Origin: Ruegeria atlantica
GTDB lineage: Bacteria > Pseudomonadota > Alphaproteobacteria > Rhodobacterales > Rhodobacteraceae
DNA: 64,000 nt
Reading direction: 5' to 3'
Assembly (NCBI RefSeq): GCF_001458195.1
Contig: NZ_CYPU01000011.1
Coordinates: 124,001-188,000, forward strand
The translations under genes were made by a program, and so were the position numbers. The notes beneath the pieces are model-generated. The model was given only the letters and a program-made list of their open reading frames with translations, was not told the origin of the DNA and ran no database searches. Every line of letters starts with the position of its first letter. Positions within the stretch are counted from its first letter, which is position 1. Shown here piece after piece: positions 26,713 through 34,912 of this stretch.

Positions 26713-27393
26713 CTAATGGCTTTGATCGCTTGTGCGGTCACGTTCCTGCAGCGCGCGGATACGCATGCGTTGGGCTGCCTGGATATGCGCGCGCATTTCC
26801 GTTTCTGCTGCGGCACCGTCGCGCGACTTCAGGGCGGTCATGATCCGCCGATGTTCAGTCACCGCAGTTTCTGCCCGATCACTGTCCAACAATTGCGATG
26901 GACCAAGGATCAGCAGCGCCTTTTGCAGAGACAGCATGGACTTTGCCAGAAACCGGTTCTTGGCTGCATCCAGCAAAGTGGCGTGAAAAATCCGGTTGAT
27001 CCGGGCTGCGTCCGGACCTGTGCCCGCCTCGGCCAGCCGATCATTCAGAACCTCCAACTCATCAAGTTCAACATCCGAGGCTGCCCGTGCTGCCAATCTG
27101 GCGGCAGTGCCTTCAAGCACGGCGCGCATCTCGTATAGCTCCATCACCTCGGCGTAATCGAGGCTGCGGACGGTTGCGCCCAGCCTTGGCACATGAGTAA
27201 CGAGTCCGTCCGCTTCGAGCTGTCGGATCGCTTCGCGGATAGGTGTGCGGCTGACGCCCAACCGTTCGGACAATTCAATTTCCCTCAGGCGGTCGCCGGG
27301 AAAAAGGGTTCCTTCACGAATCTCGTCCAGCAGGCGCCGATAGGCGGAATTGCCTTGTGGACCGGGTTGTATTGGGTCGTCCTGGATGCTCAT
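26713..27393 (-). CDS. GntR/FadR-family regulator of the tcu operon
   Basis: N-terminal winged HTH (FPGDRLREIELSERLGVSRT then PIREAIRQLEADGLV) and a C-terminal all-helical FCD domain (EVMELYEMRAVLEGTAARLA, FHATLLDAAKNRFL, EHRRIMTALKSRD). It heads the operon with tcuA and tcuB. The start at 27393 (MSIQDD) is preferred because the upstream codons run through a GTATAC palindrome that looks like its operator. Ligand probably a tricarboxylate. Salmonella uses a LysR-type TcuR instead, so the control differs. Confidence 0.88.
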   Translation of the reverse strand: MSIQDDPIQPGPQGNSAYRRLLDEIREGTLFPGDRLREIELSERLGVSRTPIREAIRQLEADGLVTHVPRLGATVRSLDYAEVMELYEMRAVLEGTAARLAARAASDVELDELEVLNDRLAEAGTGPDAARINRIFHATLLDAAKNRFLAKSMLSLQKALLILGPSQLLDSDRAETAVTEHRRIMTALKSRDGAAAETEMRAHIQAAQRMRIRALQERDRTSDQSH

Positions 27394-27421
27394 AACGCTC
27401 ACGCTTGCATATTGCGTCCAT

Positions 27422-27441
27422 ATGTATACATTTGGATACAT
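27422..27441. promoter_or_regulatory. candidate GntR operator between gntR and abrB-like gene
   Basis: A perfect 10-bp palindrome ATGTATACAT with a further half-site GATACAT a few bases away lies in the divergent promoter region. The core GTATAC recurs at 29737-29752. Such GTATAC-centred sites are typical of FadR-type GntR proteins. Confidence 0.55.
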
Positions 27442-27497
27442 CGTGAGTCAATAATCCCGGAAGCCAAGTTTTGCCCAGCTCGGAAAACCAACCAGCT

Positions 27498-28535
27498 ATG
27501 CTGATGAAAAGGTCAATGACACTTGGCCTTGCGACGCTTGGCACGTTGATCTTCTGGGCGTTGAATCTGCCACTGCCGTTTTTATTCGGCCCCATGACAG
27601 CATGCCTGATTGCTGCTCTGGCTCATGCACCAATGTCAGGGTTCGGACAGATTTCGGTCGCGGCCAGAACCATTCTGGGCGTCGCAGTTGGCGCATCGAT
27701 TACACCCAGCCTGTTTGCCGAACTGCCAAAAATGGCAGCGTCGATCATGCTGATCCCGTTTTTCATCATCCTAATCGCGTTGATCGGCGTGCCGTTCTTT
27801 CGTAAATTCTGGGGGTTTGACGACAAGACAGCGTTTTACGCCGCTATGCCGGGTGGCCTGCAAGACATGATCATATTTGGCACCGAGGCCGGGGCTGATC
27901 CGAGAACACTGTCGCTGATCCACGGAACACGCGTGTTGATTATCGTGACGCTGGCACCGCTGTTTCTAACGGTTTTCTACGATGCCGAACTCACCAACCC
28001 CATTGGACAGCCCGTCAGCGATTTGCCGGTTAATGAGCTTCTACTCATGGTTCTAGCAGCCTTTGTCGGATGGAAAGGCGGCGAAAGAATTGGACTGTTT
28101 GGTGCGTCCATCCTTGGGCCGATGATCTTGACGGCTGCATTGTCTCTGGGCGATTTCATCCATGCCCGACCACCCCGCGAAGCAATTTTGGCTGCCCAGT
28201 TCTTCATCGGGTGCGGGATAGGCGTAAAATTTGTTGGCGTGACATGGACTGAACTACGTCGGGTCGTTGCTGCCGGTGTCGCATACGTTGTTATTCTTGC
28301 CATTCTGGCTGCCGGATTCACGGCTGTTGTGACCACACTTGGCTTGGGTCAACCGCTCGAGACGTTTCTTGCGTTTGCGCCTGGAGGTCAGGCCGAGATG
28401 ACCGTTCTTGCCATCGTTTCGGGCGCTGATTTGGGGTTTGTGATCACCCACCACCTGACACGGATCGTGCTGGTGATCATCGGCGCACCTATTGCGGCGG
28501 GTCTTATTTTGCGTTGGTCCAAACCTCGGGATTGA
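27498..28535 (+). CDS. AbrB/AimT-family membrane transporter-like protein
   Basis: About 345 residues with roughly ten membrane segments arranged as two similar halves. Each half carries the family's Gly/Pro signature (LPLPFLFGPMTACLIAAL and KFWGFDDKTAFYAAMPGGLQ in the first, GERIGLFGASILGPMILTAA and FLAFAPGGQAEMTVLAIVSG in the second). The family is often annotated as 'ammonia monooxygenase' in error; a carboxylate exporter or importer role is more likely. ATG 27498 is used because the upstream TTG lacks a ribosome-binding site. It is divergent from gntR and overlaps the convergent dehydrogenase gene by 32 bases. Confidence 0.8.
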   Translation: MLMKRSMTLGLATLGTLIFWALNLPLPFLFGPMTACLIAALAHAPMSGFGQISVAARTILGVAVGASITPSLFAELPKMAASIMLIPFFIILIALIGVPFFRKFWGFDDKTAFYAAMPGGLQDMIIFGTEAGADPRTLSLIHGTRVLIIVTLAPLFLTVFYDAELTNPIGQPVSDLPVNELLLMVLAAFVGWKGGERIGLFGASILGPMILTAALSLGDFIHARPPREAILAAQFFIGCGIGVKFVGVTWTELRRVVAAGVAYVVILAILAAGFTAVVTTLGLGQPLETFLAFAPGGQAEMTVLAIVSGADLGFVITHHLTRIVLVIIGAPIAAGLILRWSKPRD

Positions 28536-29484
28536 TCATATGGATCGGAGCGCCATCGGCATAGGCGTGTACCTGGTCGAAGATATCTGCGAATTGCAGG
28601 TCGAACTCGTCCTCTGTTACAAAGCCAATATGCGGCGTCGCGATCAGATTGGGATGCGACAGTAGCGGGTCACTTGGGTCGGTCAGAGGTTCGGTATCGA
28701 AAACATCAATGGCCGCTTTTCCTGGTCGACTTTGGTTGAGCCCTTCAAGCAGAGCGCCGGGTGCAATAAGCCCCGCCCGCGAGGTGTTCACAAACAACGA
28801 CCCCGGCTGCATAGCTGCAAAGTCTGACGCCTCGATAATTCCGCGCGTGTCCGGTTTCAGGCGGACATGAACCGACACCACATCGCTATCCGCAAAGAAC
28901 GCTTCCCGACTGGACGCGACATCAACACCGTCCGCCATCGCCCGCGCACGACCTTCTTCGGACGACCACCAGATGACGTTCATACCAAAGGCCTCGGCAT
29001 AGCCTGCGACAGCCCGGGCGATACGCCCGTAGCCATATAAGCTCAGTCGACGCCCGCGCAGCGTCTTACCCACCCCGGCTTGCCAGCGACCGGCCTTGAC
29101 TGATGCCATCTGTGCCGGAAGATCGCGCATTCCGGCCATGATCAAGGCCCAGGTCAATTCGGCTGCGGCATAAGACGGAGTTCCGCTATGCATGTTAGAA
29201 CATAAAAGCACGTTGTGATCGGAGCATGCCTGCAGATCGACGTGGGGATAGACACTGCGCTGACTGATCAGCCGCAGGTTCGGCAGCTGCTCAAGCAACG
29301 CTCGGGAGATCTTGGTGCGTTCCCGGAACAGAACCACGGCATCGGCATCTTGTAACCGTGATGCCAGAACACCGATATCTTCAAGGTGATCCGTCCAAAC
29401 CGTCACGTCATGATCCGCAAGCTTTGCGAAGCAAGGCAGGCCGCGCAGCGTGTCAAACCAATCATCCAGAATGTGTACTTTCAT
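28504..29484 (-). CDS. D-2-hydroxyacid dehydrogenase family protein
   Basis: 326 residues of the NAD-dependent 2-hydroxyacid dehydrogenase fold: Rossmann loop SLYGYGRIARAVAGYAEAFG, the catalytic-Arg region LFVNTSRAGLIAPGAL, the Glu region DVFDTEPLTDP, and the His in LIATPHIGFVTEDEF. It starts four bases inside the 78-aa gene, so both form one transcript with a GTATAC site upstream. Substrate unknown; by location a hydroxy-tricarboxylate or a degradation product of the tcu pathway is possible. Confidence 0.88.
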   Translation of the reverse strand: MKVHILDDWFDTLRGLPCFAKLADHDVTVWTDHLEDIGVLASRLQDADAVVLFRERTKISRALLEQLPNLRLISQRSVYPHVDLQACSDHNVLLCSNMHSGTPSYAAAELTWALIMAGMRDLPAQMASVKAGRWQAGVGKTLRGRRLSLYGYGRIARAVAGYAEAFGMNVIWWSSEEGRARAMADGVDVASSREAFFADSDVVSVHVRLKPDTRGIIEASDFAAMQPGSLFVNTSRAGLIAPGALLEGLNQSRPGKAAIDVFDTEPLTDPSDPLLSHPNLIATPHIGFVTEDEFDLQFADIFDQVHAYADGAPIHMINPEVWTNAK

Positions 29485-29717
29485 CGGCTTTCAATGCCTT
29501 CGCCGGTTTCCAGTTTTCTTGGTGTCGGAACAAAATGCGAGGCCTCAAGCGCCGCGAGCGCATTGCGGACACGTTGACTCTGATCCAGCAAATGATTGAA
29601 TTGCTCATCGCAGCCAGCGATTGGCGTCGGATAATCCGCCATATCCTGCCGCAATGCAGCTTGCGCCAGTTTGAGTTCCTGCCGGGCAATATCGAGGCAT
29701 TCAGAGTAGTTGTTCAT
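29481..29717 (-). CDS. small conserved-looking protein (78 aa) coupled to the dehydrogenase
   Basis: ATG 29717 has a strong GGGAGGT ribosome-binding site, and the stop overlaps the dehydrogenase start by four bases. The protein is helical (YSECLDIARQELKLAQAALR then EQFNHLLDQSQRVRNALAAL) with a Pro-containing tail. I do not recognise a family. A GTATAC-type operator at 29737-29752 sits directly upstream, so it is probably controlled by the tcu GntR regulator. Confidence 0.65.
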   Translation of the reverse strand: MNNYSECLDIARQELKLAQAALRQDMADYPTPIAGCDEQFNHLLDQSQRVRNALAALEASHFVPTPRKLETGEGIESR

Positions 29718-29736
29718 CGTGACACCTCCCTTCAAT

Positions 29737-29752
29737 GTATACTACAGTATAC
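29737..29752 (-). promoter_or_regulatory. candidate GntR operator upstream of the 78-aa/dehydrogenase operon
   Basis: GTATACTACAGTATAC is a 16-bp inverted repeat (14 of 16 positions symmetric) 20 bases upstream of the 78-aa gene. Its GTATAC halves match the palindrome beside the gntR gene at 27422, suggesting one regulator acts at both. Confidence 0.55.
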
Positions 29753-29770
29753 CAAATGATTAATGCCCGT

Positions 29771-30859
29771 TCAACTCCCATCCCACACAGATTGCGGCAC
29801 ATAGATTTTGCCATCTGCCAGCTTGCGCGCTGTTCGTACCAAACCCGCCGATTTGAGAGTGAAACCATCTTCGCTGGAAAAATCCACCAGAACATCGATT
29901 TTGCCCGAAGCGTGCTCAAGCACGACTTCAGCAGGCCCGGATGCGGCTCGTTCCAATAACCCATCCGCAACAGTTCCCGGCGTCAATGCGCAGGAGGCCA
30001 TGCATTGTGCCCCTGTTACCGCCATTGTCGGATGTGTACTCCACGGCATGAAATACCTGACCGCAAGTGTGCCCCCGTCCCGAGCAGGTGCAAGTATGCC
30101 GAATTTCGGGGTTACGGATTGGGATACATCGCCCATTCCCATCAACAATCCCGCTTCTATCCGAACGGCCTCCATCCGGTCAAAGAACGAGCGGTTACTG
30201 TCCAGTTCCTCTGCGCTTTCGTATCCGGTAAGGCCAAAATCAGAAGCGCGGGCAATGGCCATCGGCATCGCGACGTCCATGCAGGTTAGCTCGATACCTT
30301 GCACAATGTCGCGCAAGTGACCAGTGGGCAGGAACGCGCCGGTTGATGACCCCACAACACCCATAAAGCTTAGCTGTATCGACGCGGCACGCCCCGGCAC
30401 GCCCGCAATTTCCACATCTCCCTGATAGGTCAGTTCACCGCCAGGTGTAGGCACCTTCGCCACCACCTGCGCTCCGGTGTTGACGGCGCGGATACGGATT
30501 TCGGTTTCATCGCCCCGCGGCTCGATCAAACCCATTTCGATTGCCGCAGACCCGACACCGGACAGGATGTTCCCGCAGGTGGGTTTGAAATCGACCAACT
30601 TTTCCTCAACCGAAACCTGGGCGAAGAAATAGTCGATATCTGCCCAGTTTTCATCACTGGCCGACAGCATCGCGACCTTAGTCGTGACGGCTGCGCCGCC
30701 GCCGATGCCGTCGATATTCAACGGATGTCCCGCGCCAACCGCAGCGATCAGAACGTCTGCCAGAGTCTCCAGATCCTCTGGCAAGTCAGAGCGTCGGAAG
30801 TAGGGACCGCGAGACGTGCCGCCCCGCATGAATATGAACGGAATTCCAGTTTGGGTCAT
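29771..30859 (-). CDS. PrpF-family isomerase/4-oxalomesaconate tautomerase-like protein
   Basis: About 362 residues with PrpF-family landmarks: the opening PFIFMRGGTSRGPYFRRSDL, the catalytic Lys/Cys region DFKPTCGNILSGVGSAAIE, and a diaminopimelate-epimerase-like duplicated fold. PrpF isomerises 2-methyl-trans-aconitate to the cis form, and other members are 4-oxalomesaconate tautomerases. Next to tcuAB and a tricarboxylate transporter, interconversion of trans- and cis-aconitate-type acids is a sensible role, but this is inference. ATG 30859 is chosen from family length. It follows the tctAB fusion closely on the same strand. Confidence 0.85.
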   Translation of the reverse strand: MTQTGIPFIFMRGGTSRGPYFRRSDLPEDLETLADVLIAAVGAGHPLNIDGIGGGAAVTTKVAMLSASDENWADIDYFFAQVSVEEKLVDFKPTCGNILSGVGSAAIEMGLIEPRGDETEIRIRAVNTGAQVVAKVPTPGGELTYQGDVEIAGVPGRAASIQLSFMGVVGSSTGAFLPTGHLRDIVQGIELTCMDVAMPMAIARASDFGLTGYESAEELDSNRSFFDRMEAVRIEAGLLMGMGDVSQSVTPKFGILAPARDGGTLAVRYFMPWSTHPTMAVTGAQCMASCALTPGTVADGLLERAASGPAEVVLEHASGKIDVLVDFSSEDGFTLKSAGLVRTARKLADGKIYVPQSVWDGS

Positions 30860-30903
30860 GTCGCGCCCTTTCGGGTTTTGCGCGTGTCCGCGAAGGCCCC
30901 GGC

Positions 30904-32934
30904 TCATTTCAGCGGCCATGGCAGATCAACCATGTCCTGTAGCAAACCCGGTGGGAAATCGCGGTTCAACGCACCTGCCATGACGCACATGAAACCGATG
31001 CCACAGGCCGTCAGGACCAGTGTCATCTGCCAGCTGGACCCAGCCCGGACGCGCAGGAACGCAATCAGGAACCCGATCAGCGCAAGGATAAAGCCTACAA
31101 CCCAGGTCGCCGCGATCAGGCTGGCGAACCATGCGAGCGTGGACCACAATCCATGAGGCGCGCTGGCGTCCTCACCGGCAACTTCCTTGTCGGCAAAGAT
31201 CGCATCGCCCTCGGGTCGGTGTATCATCTGGATCAGCAGAACGACACAGCAGAACAACGACACATACCCAATCACCAGAGGGATGATCTTGTCGGTCATG
31301 TTATAGTCCGGGATCATGTTGGCGTTGATCAGGGCAACGACCAGATAGGCCATGATCGCCAGCAGGAAGACCAGCGGCGCGCGTTTGCTGCCGGACTGAA
31401 CCTCACCCTCGGCCATGATCATCTTGGCCTGACGGATTCCCAGAATGATTGAGACAATCGTGACCACGATCAGAATGATCACAATAGGGCTGAAAACATA
31501 TTCCATGCCCTCGCCAAAGCTTTTGCGGAAGCGGAACGATGCGATCTGAAATGCCTGGTTGGTGAACTTTTCAACCGGGTTCGACAGCACAAAGCCAATC
31601 AGGAACGCCGGGCGCGACCAGTCGAAACGGCGCAGAAAAATACCGATCAGGCCGATCACGAACAAGGCCAACAGGTCTTCGAAATTCTGACCAGACTGAA
31701 ACGCCGCAAAGCTGATCAGCATGAACAGAAACGGTGCCAGATAGGTAAACCGGATCGTGGTCAGCTTGGCGATGCCGCCTGAAGCCGCGATACACAGGAT
31801 GGTGCCCACGACATTGGCCAGAGCCAGCAACCAGACGATCGAATACGTGATATCCAGATTGTCCTGCAACATGCTGGGACCAACCTCGATATCACCTGAT
31901 CCCAGCAAAGCCACGGCTCCGATGAAAATCGCCATCGAACCCGATCCGGGGATGCCGAACAGCAGGGTCGGCACCAGACCGCCACCCTCTTTTGCATTGT
32001 TCGAGCTTTCCGGTCCGATCACGCCACGCACTTCGCCTTTGCCGAAGTTGCTCTTGTCCTTGGTTGTTTGCACGGAATGGCCGTAGGCGATCCAGTCGAC
32101 AACCGAGCCCCCAAGTCCGGGGATAACGCCTACGATCACACCGATGATTGAGCAGCGAACAGACAGCCAAATATTGGCGAACCAGTCCTTGACCCCATCC
32201 AGCCATCCGGCCCCCAAAGAAGCCCCCTTGGCAATCGACCGATCCTGACGCAGCAGGGAAACGATTTCAGGGACGGCAAAAATACCCAAACCGACAATGA
32301 CCAGCTTCAGGCCATCGGTCAGATAGGGAATGTCATAGGTGGCCATACGCAGCGAGCCACCAGCATCCGCCTCGCCGATGGTGCCGACCATCAGGCCCAG
32401 CCCGGCGGCGGCAACACCTTTCAACGGGATGCGCCCGGCCAGAATAGCAACCATCGAAAGACCGAGAATGGTGATCATCAGCATCTCGGGAAGGCCGAAG
32501 GCCAAGACGATTGGCCGCGCGATCAGAATGAACATGGTCAGGAATGTCGCGCCGACCAAACCCCCGAATAAGGATGAGGCAAAGGCGGCGGACAAGGCTC
32601 GCGCGGCTTCGCCCTTTTTTGCCATCGGGAAGCCGTCAAGCACGGTCGCCTGCGAAGCCGAACTGCCTGGTATCCCCATCAAAACCGAGGCAAATGTGTC
32701 AGAAGTCGGAACGACGGCGACCATTCCGATCATCAGCGCCAGACCCAGGATAGGGTCCATGCCGAACATGAAAGGCAGCAATAGGGACAGGCCAGCAATG
32801 CCGCCGAGCCCAGGGAAAACTCCAACGGCCAGCCCCATGACAACGCCGAGCACAAGATAGCCTAGAACGATAGGTTGCAGGATCAGAGCCCACGCATCAC
32901 CAAGCGCAGGAAGAGCGGTGGCGAAAGCCTCCAT
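30904..32934 (-). CDS. tctA: tripartite tricarboxylate transporter membrane protein, TctA-TctB fusion
   Basis: 676 residues. Residues 1-500 are the large TctA permease (GVFPGLGGIAGLSLLLPFMF, GIPGSSASQATVLDGFPMAK, GVIPGLGGSVVDWIAYGHSV, TLLFGIPGSGSMAIF, and about a dozen helices). From about 525 four further helices (PLVFLLAIMAYLVVALINA onwards) match the small TctB subunit, which is normally a separate gene of about 150 residues. So this is a single-chain TctAB. It takes up tricarboxylates with the binding protein TctC encoded just upstream. Confidence 0.88.
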   Translation of the reverse strand: MEAFATALPALGDAWALILQPIVLGYLVLGVVMGLAVGVFPGLGGIAGLSLLLPFMFGMDPILGLALMIGMVAVVPTSDTFASVLMGIPGSSASQATVLDGFPMAKKGEAARALSAAFASSLFGGLVGATFLTMFILIARPIVLAFGLPEMLMITILGLSMVAILAGRIPLKGVAAAGLGLMVGTIGEADAGGSLRMATYDIPYLTDGLKLVIVGLGIFAVPEIVSLLRQDRSIAKGASLGAGWLDGVKDWFANIWLSVRCSIIGVIVGVIPGLGGSVVDWIAYGHSVQTTKDKSNFGKGEVRGVIGPESSNNAKEGGGLVPTLLFGIPGSGSMAIFIGAVALLGSGDIEVGPSMLQDNLDITYSIVWLLALANVVGTILCIAASGGIAKLTTIRFTYLAPFLFMLISFAAFQSGQNFEDLLALFVIGLIGIFLRRFDWSRPAFLIGFVLSNPVEKFTNQAFQIASFRFRKSFGEGMEYVFSPIVIILIVVTIVSIILGIRQAKMIMAEGEVQSGSKRAPLVFLLAIMAYLVVALINANMIPDYNMTDKIIPLVIGYVSLFCCVVLLIQMIHRPEGDAIFADKEVAGEDASAPHGLWSTLAWFASLIAATWVVGFILALIGFLIAFLRVRAGSSWQMTLVLTACGIGFMCVMAGALNRDFPPGLLQDMVDLPWPLK

Positions 32935-32972
32935 AGCGGCCGCCTTTCATTCAATTTTATAGAATTCAGATG

Positions 32973-33001
32973 GCGCGGCCCTCGTGTGGGAGGGCACGCG
33001 C
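32973..33001 (-). other. intercistronic hairpin after tctC
   Basis: A GC-rich stem (GCCCTC/GAGGGC with an outer GCGCG/CGCGC part and one bulged A) lies 14 bases after the tctC stop and before tctAB. It would hold tctC mRNA levels above those of the membrane subunits. Confidence 0.5.
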
Positions 33002-33015
33002 TGTGATGGCCCGGC

Positions 33016-34104
33016 TTAATTAAGCTCGACGCCGTAGGAGTCTTTAAGCCAGTTCAGGACATACTGTTTGGCGTTATCATCCACGCTCGTTGCAGTTTGC
33101 AGGGCGGCTTTGGAACCGTCTCCGACAAACACCGGGTACTTACCAACCCGCTTGGACGAAATATCGCCAAAATCAGCACGCTCAGTGACTGCCTGGAAGG
33201 CTGCCGTGTACGTGTCGACGACGTCCTGCGGGGTATCACCCGGCAGGAAGGCCAATTTCTGAACCGGGAAACCTGCAACAAAGAACGCTTTCCATGCGTC
33301 CCACGCCTCACCGCTGGTTTCACAGCCATCGGTGGCTTCGCAAACCTCTTTGAAGGTAGCTATGTCCGGGAATGTCGGGTCGCGAACGATGTTGCCATCG
33401 GCATCCAGTGCGCCCCAGGTCATCATCGGAACAGCCTGACCGGCCTCAACCAATGGGGCCGAGCCGCCCAGATAACCCGATGAGGTCTGATAGTCGATGT
33501 TGGCCTCACCACGTTCGAACATCAGTCGGCCATCACCGCGACCCTTGATGCCAAAGACTGGTTCAACATCCATGCCCAGCATCTGCCACGCTAGTAGCGG
33601 TACCAAATCCAGCCGGGTGGCACCTTGCGAACCATAGATGAAGCTTGTGTCTTTCAGTGCGTTTGCAGAACCGTCGAACTTGGCCCCATCTTCCGGGTTC
33701 AGATAGGCGACACCTCCGGTGCCCGACGCCATGACCGGAATCCAGTCGTTGTATTCATAGCGCACGCGCGGGTCGCTAAGAAGGTAGGGAAACTGGGTTG
33801 AACCGGATGTTCCGAACAAAAGCGTGCCATCGTCGTGCTCTTGTTCTTGAAACCAGTTTGCACCTTTGGTTGAGCCTGCGCCCGGCATGAACTTCACCAC
33901 AACGGTTGGCTGGCCGGGCAGCGCCTCGGACAGAAGCGGCGCAAAGAAGTTGGCCCATTTGGCCGAACCGCCCGTTTCCGAGAACGGGATGACCCACTCA
34001 ATGGTCTTGCCCGAGAAATCGACCTCAGCAGCGACAGGCGCGGCCAGCCCGGCGGCAGCGATCAGCCCCACGACGGCGCGACGGGTAAAGTTGGAAATGG
34101 TCAT
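33016..34104 (-). CDS. tctC: periplasmic tricarboxylate-binding protein TctC
   Basis: 362 residues with a Tat/Sec-type signal peptide (NFTRRAVVGLIAAAGLAAPV, cleaved after AAE-like site) and a Bug/TctC fold: IEWVIPFSETGGSAKWANFF for the family's first ligand loop and LPGQPTVVVKFMPGAGSTKG for the second. ATG 34104 follows GGGAGGA. It is first in the operon tctC-tctAB-prpF-like and is divergent from tctDE, which in related organisms activates it. The carboxylate bound cannot be predicted from sequence. Confidence 0.9.
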   Translation of the reverse strand: MTISNFTRRAVVGLIAAAGLAAPVAAEVDFSGKTIEWVIPFSETGGSAKWANFFAPLLSEALPGQPTVVVKFMPGAGSTKGANWFQEQEHDDGTLLFGTSGSTQFPYLLSDPRVRYEYNDWIPVMASGTGGVAYLNPEDGAKFDGSANALKDTSFIYGSQGATRLDLVPLLAWQMLGMDVEPVFGIKGRGDGRLMFERGEANIDYQTSSGYLGGSAPLVEAGQAVPMMTWGALDADGNIVRDPTFPDIATFKEVCEATDGCETSGEAWDAWKAFFVAGFPVQKLAFLPGDTPQDVVDTYTAAFQAVTERADFGDISSKRVGKYPVFVGDGSKAALQTATSVDDNAKQYVLNWLKDSYGVELN

Positions 34105-34243
34105 TGGTTCCTCCCTATTGACCAGACAACCACGAAGGCACTCTTGGCACCACCGTGATCGCAAATAGAACTGTGGGGTTGATTCCCCCTCCCATCTGGC
34201 AATCATGAAGGGCCAACCTTGCGCGAAACTTGCAGGAGCCCCG

Positions 34244-34912
34244 ATGCGGATTGTCATCGTCGAGGATAACGAGCCACTTGCCAACGCCATTGCGTATCGC
34301 CTGCGTGATCGTGGCCATGCAGCTGACGTGCTGACCGATGGCGACGAGGCTGACACCTATCTGGAACAGGAAGGTGCAGACCTGATCGTTCTGGATATCA
34401 ACTTACCAGGCCGGTCCGGGCTTGAAATCCTGCAATCCTTGCGCAATCGCGGAGATGGTGCGCCGGTGATCCTGCTGACCGCCAGGTCAGAGACAAGCGA
34501 CCGTGTGCTGGGTCTGGATATGGGCGCTGACGATTATCTGGTCAAACCCTTCGAGATGGATGAGTTGGAAGCCCGCATTCGTGCGCTTTCGCGTCGAAAG
34601 GACCTCGACTATGGCGCGCGCGAAACCATCGGCGGATTGGAATTCGATCGCTCGGCACGGCAGGTCACCGTTCACGGAGAGGTAATGGACCTGCCACGCC
34701 GGGAATTGGCCGTGCTTGAATGCCTGCTGGAACGCCGAGGCAGGATTGTCCCCAAAAGCCAACTGACCGATTACGTCTACGGCGTCGGGACGGATGTCGA
34801 GGATTCGGCCGTAGAACCCCATGTGTCCCGGTTGCGGAAGCGGCTTCAGGATCTGGGCATCCAGATCAAAACGGCCCGCGGGCTTGGCTATTTGCTTGAG
34901 GTGCAGAAGTGA
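34244..34912 (+). CDS. tctD: OmpR-family response regulator TctD
   Basis: 222 residues: receiver domain with acidic pocket in IVIVEDNEPLANAI and phosphoacceptor Asp in LIVLDINLPGRSGLEIL, the Thr/Lys switch (ILLTARSE; DDYLVKPFEMDEL), and a winged-helix output domain ending VEPHVSRLRKRLQDL and KTARGLGYLLEV. ATG 34244 has AGGAG nine bases upstream. It overlaps tctE by four bases and is divergent from tctC, which is the standard layout for tricarboxylate-inducible TTT systems. Confidence 0.9.
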   Translation: MRIVIVEDNEPLANAIAYRLRDRGHAADVLTDGDEADTYLEQEGADLIVLDINLPGRSGLEILQSLRNRGDGAPVILLTARSETSDRVLGLDMGADDYLVKPFEMDELEARIRALSRRKDLDYGARETIGGLEFDRSARQVTVHGEVMDLPRRELAVLECLLERRGRIVPKSQLTDYVYGVGTDVEDSAVEPHVSRLRKRLQDLGIQIKTARGLGYLLEVQK

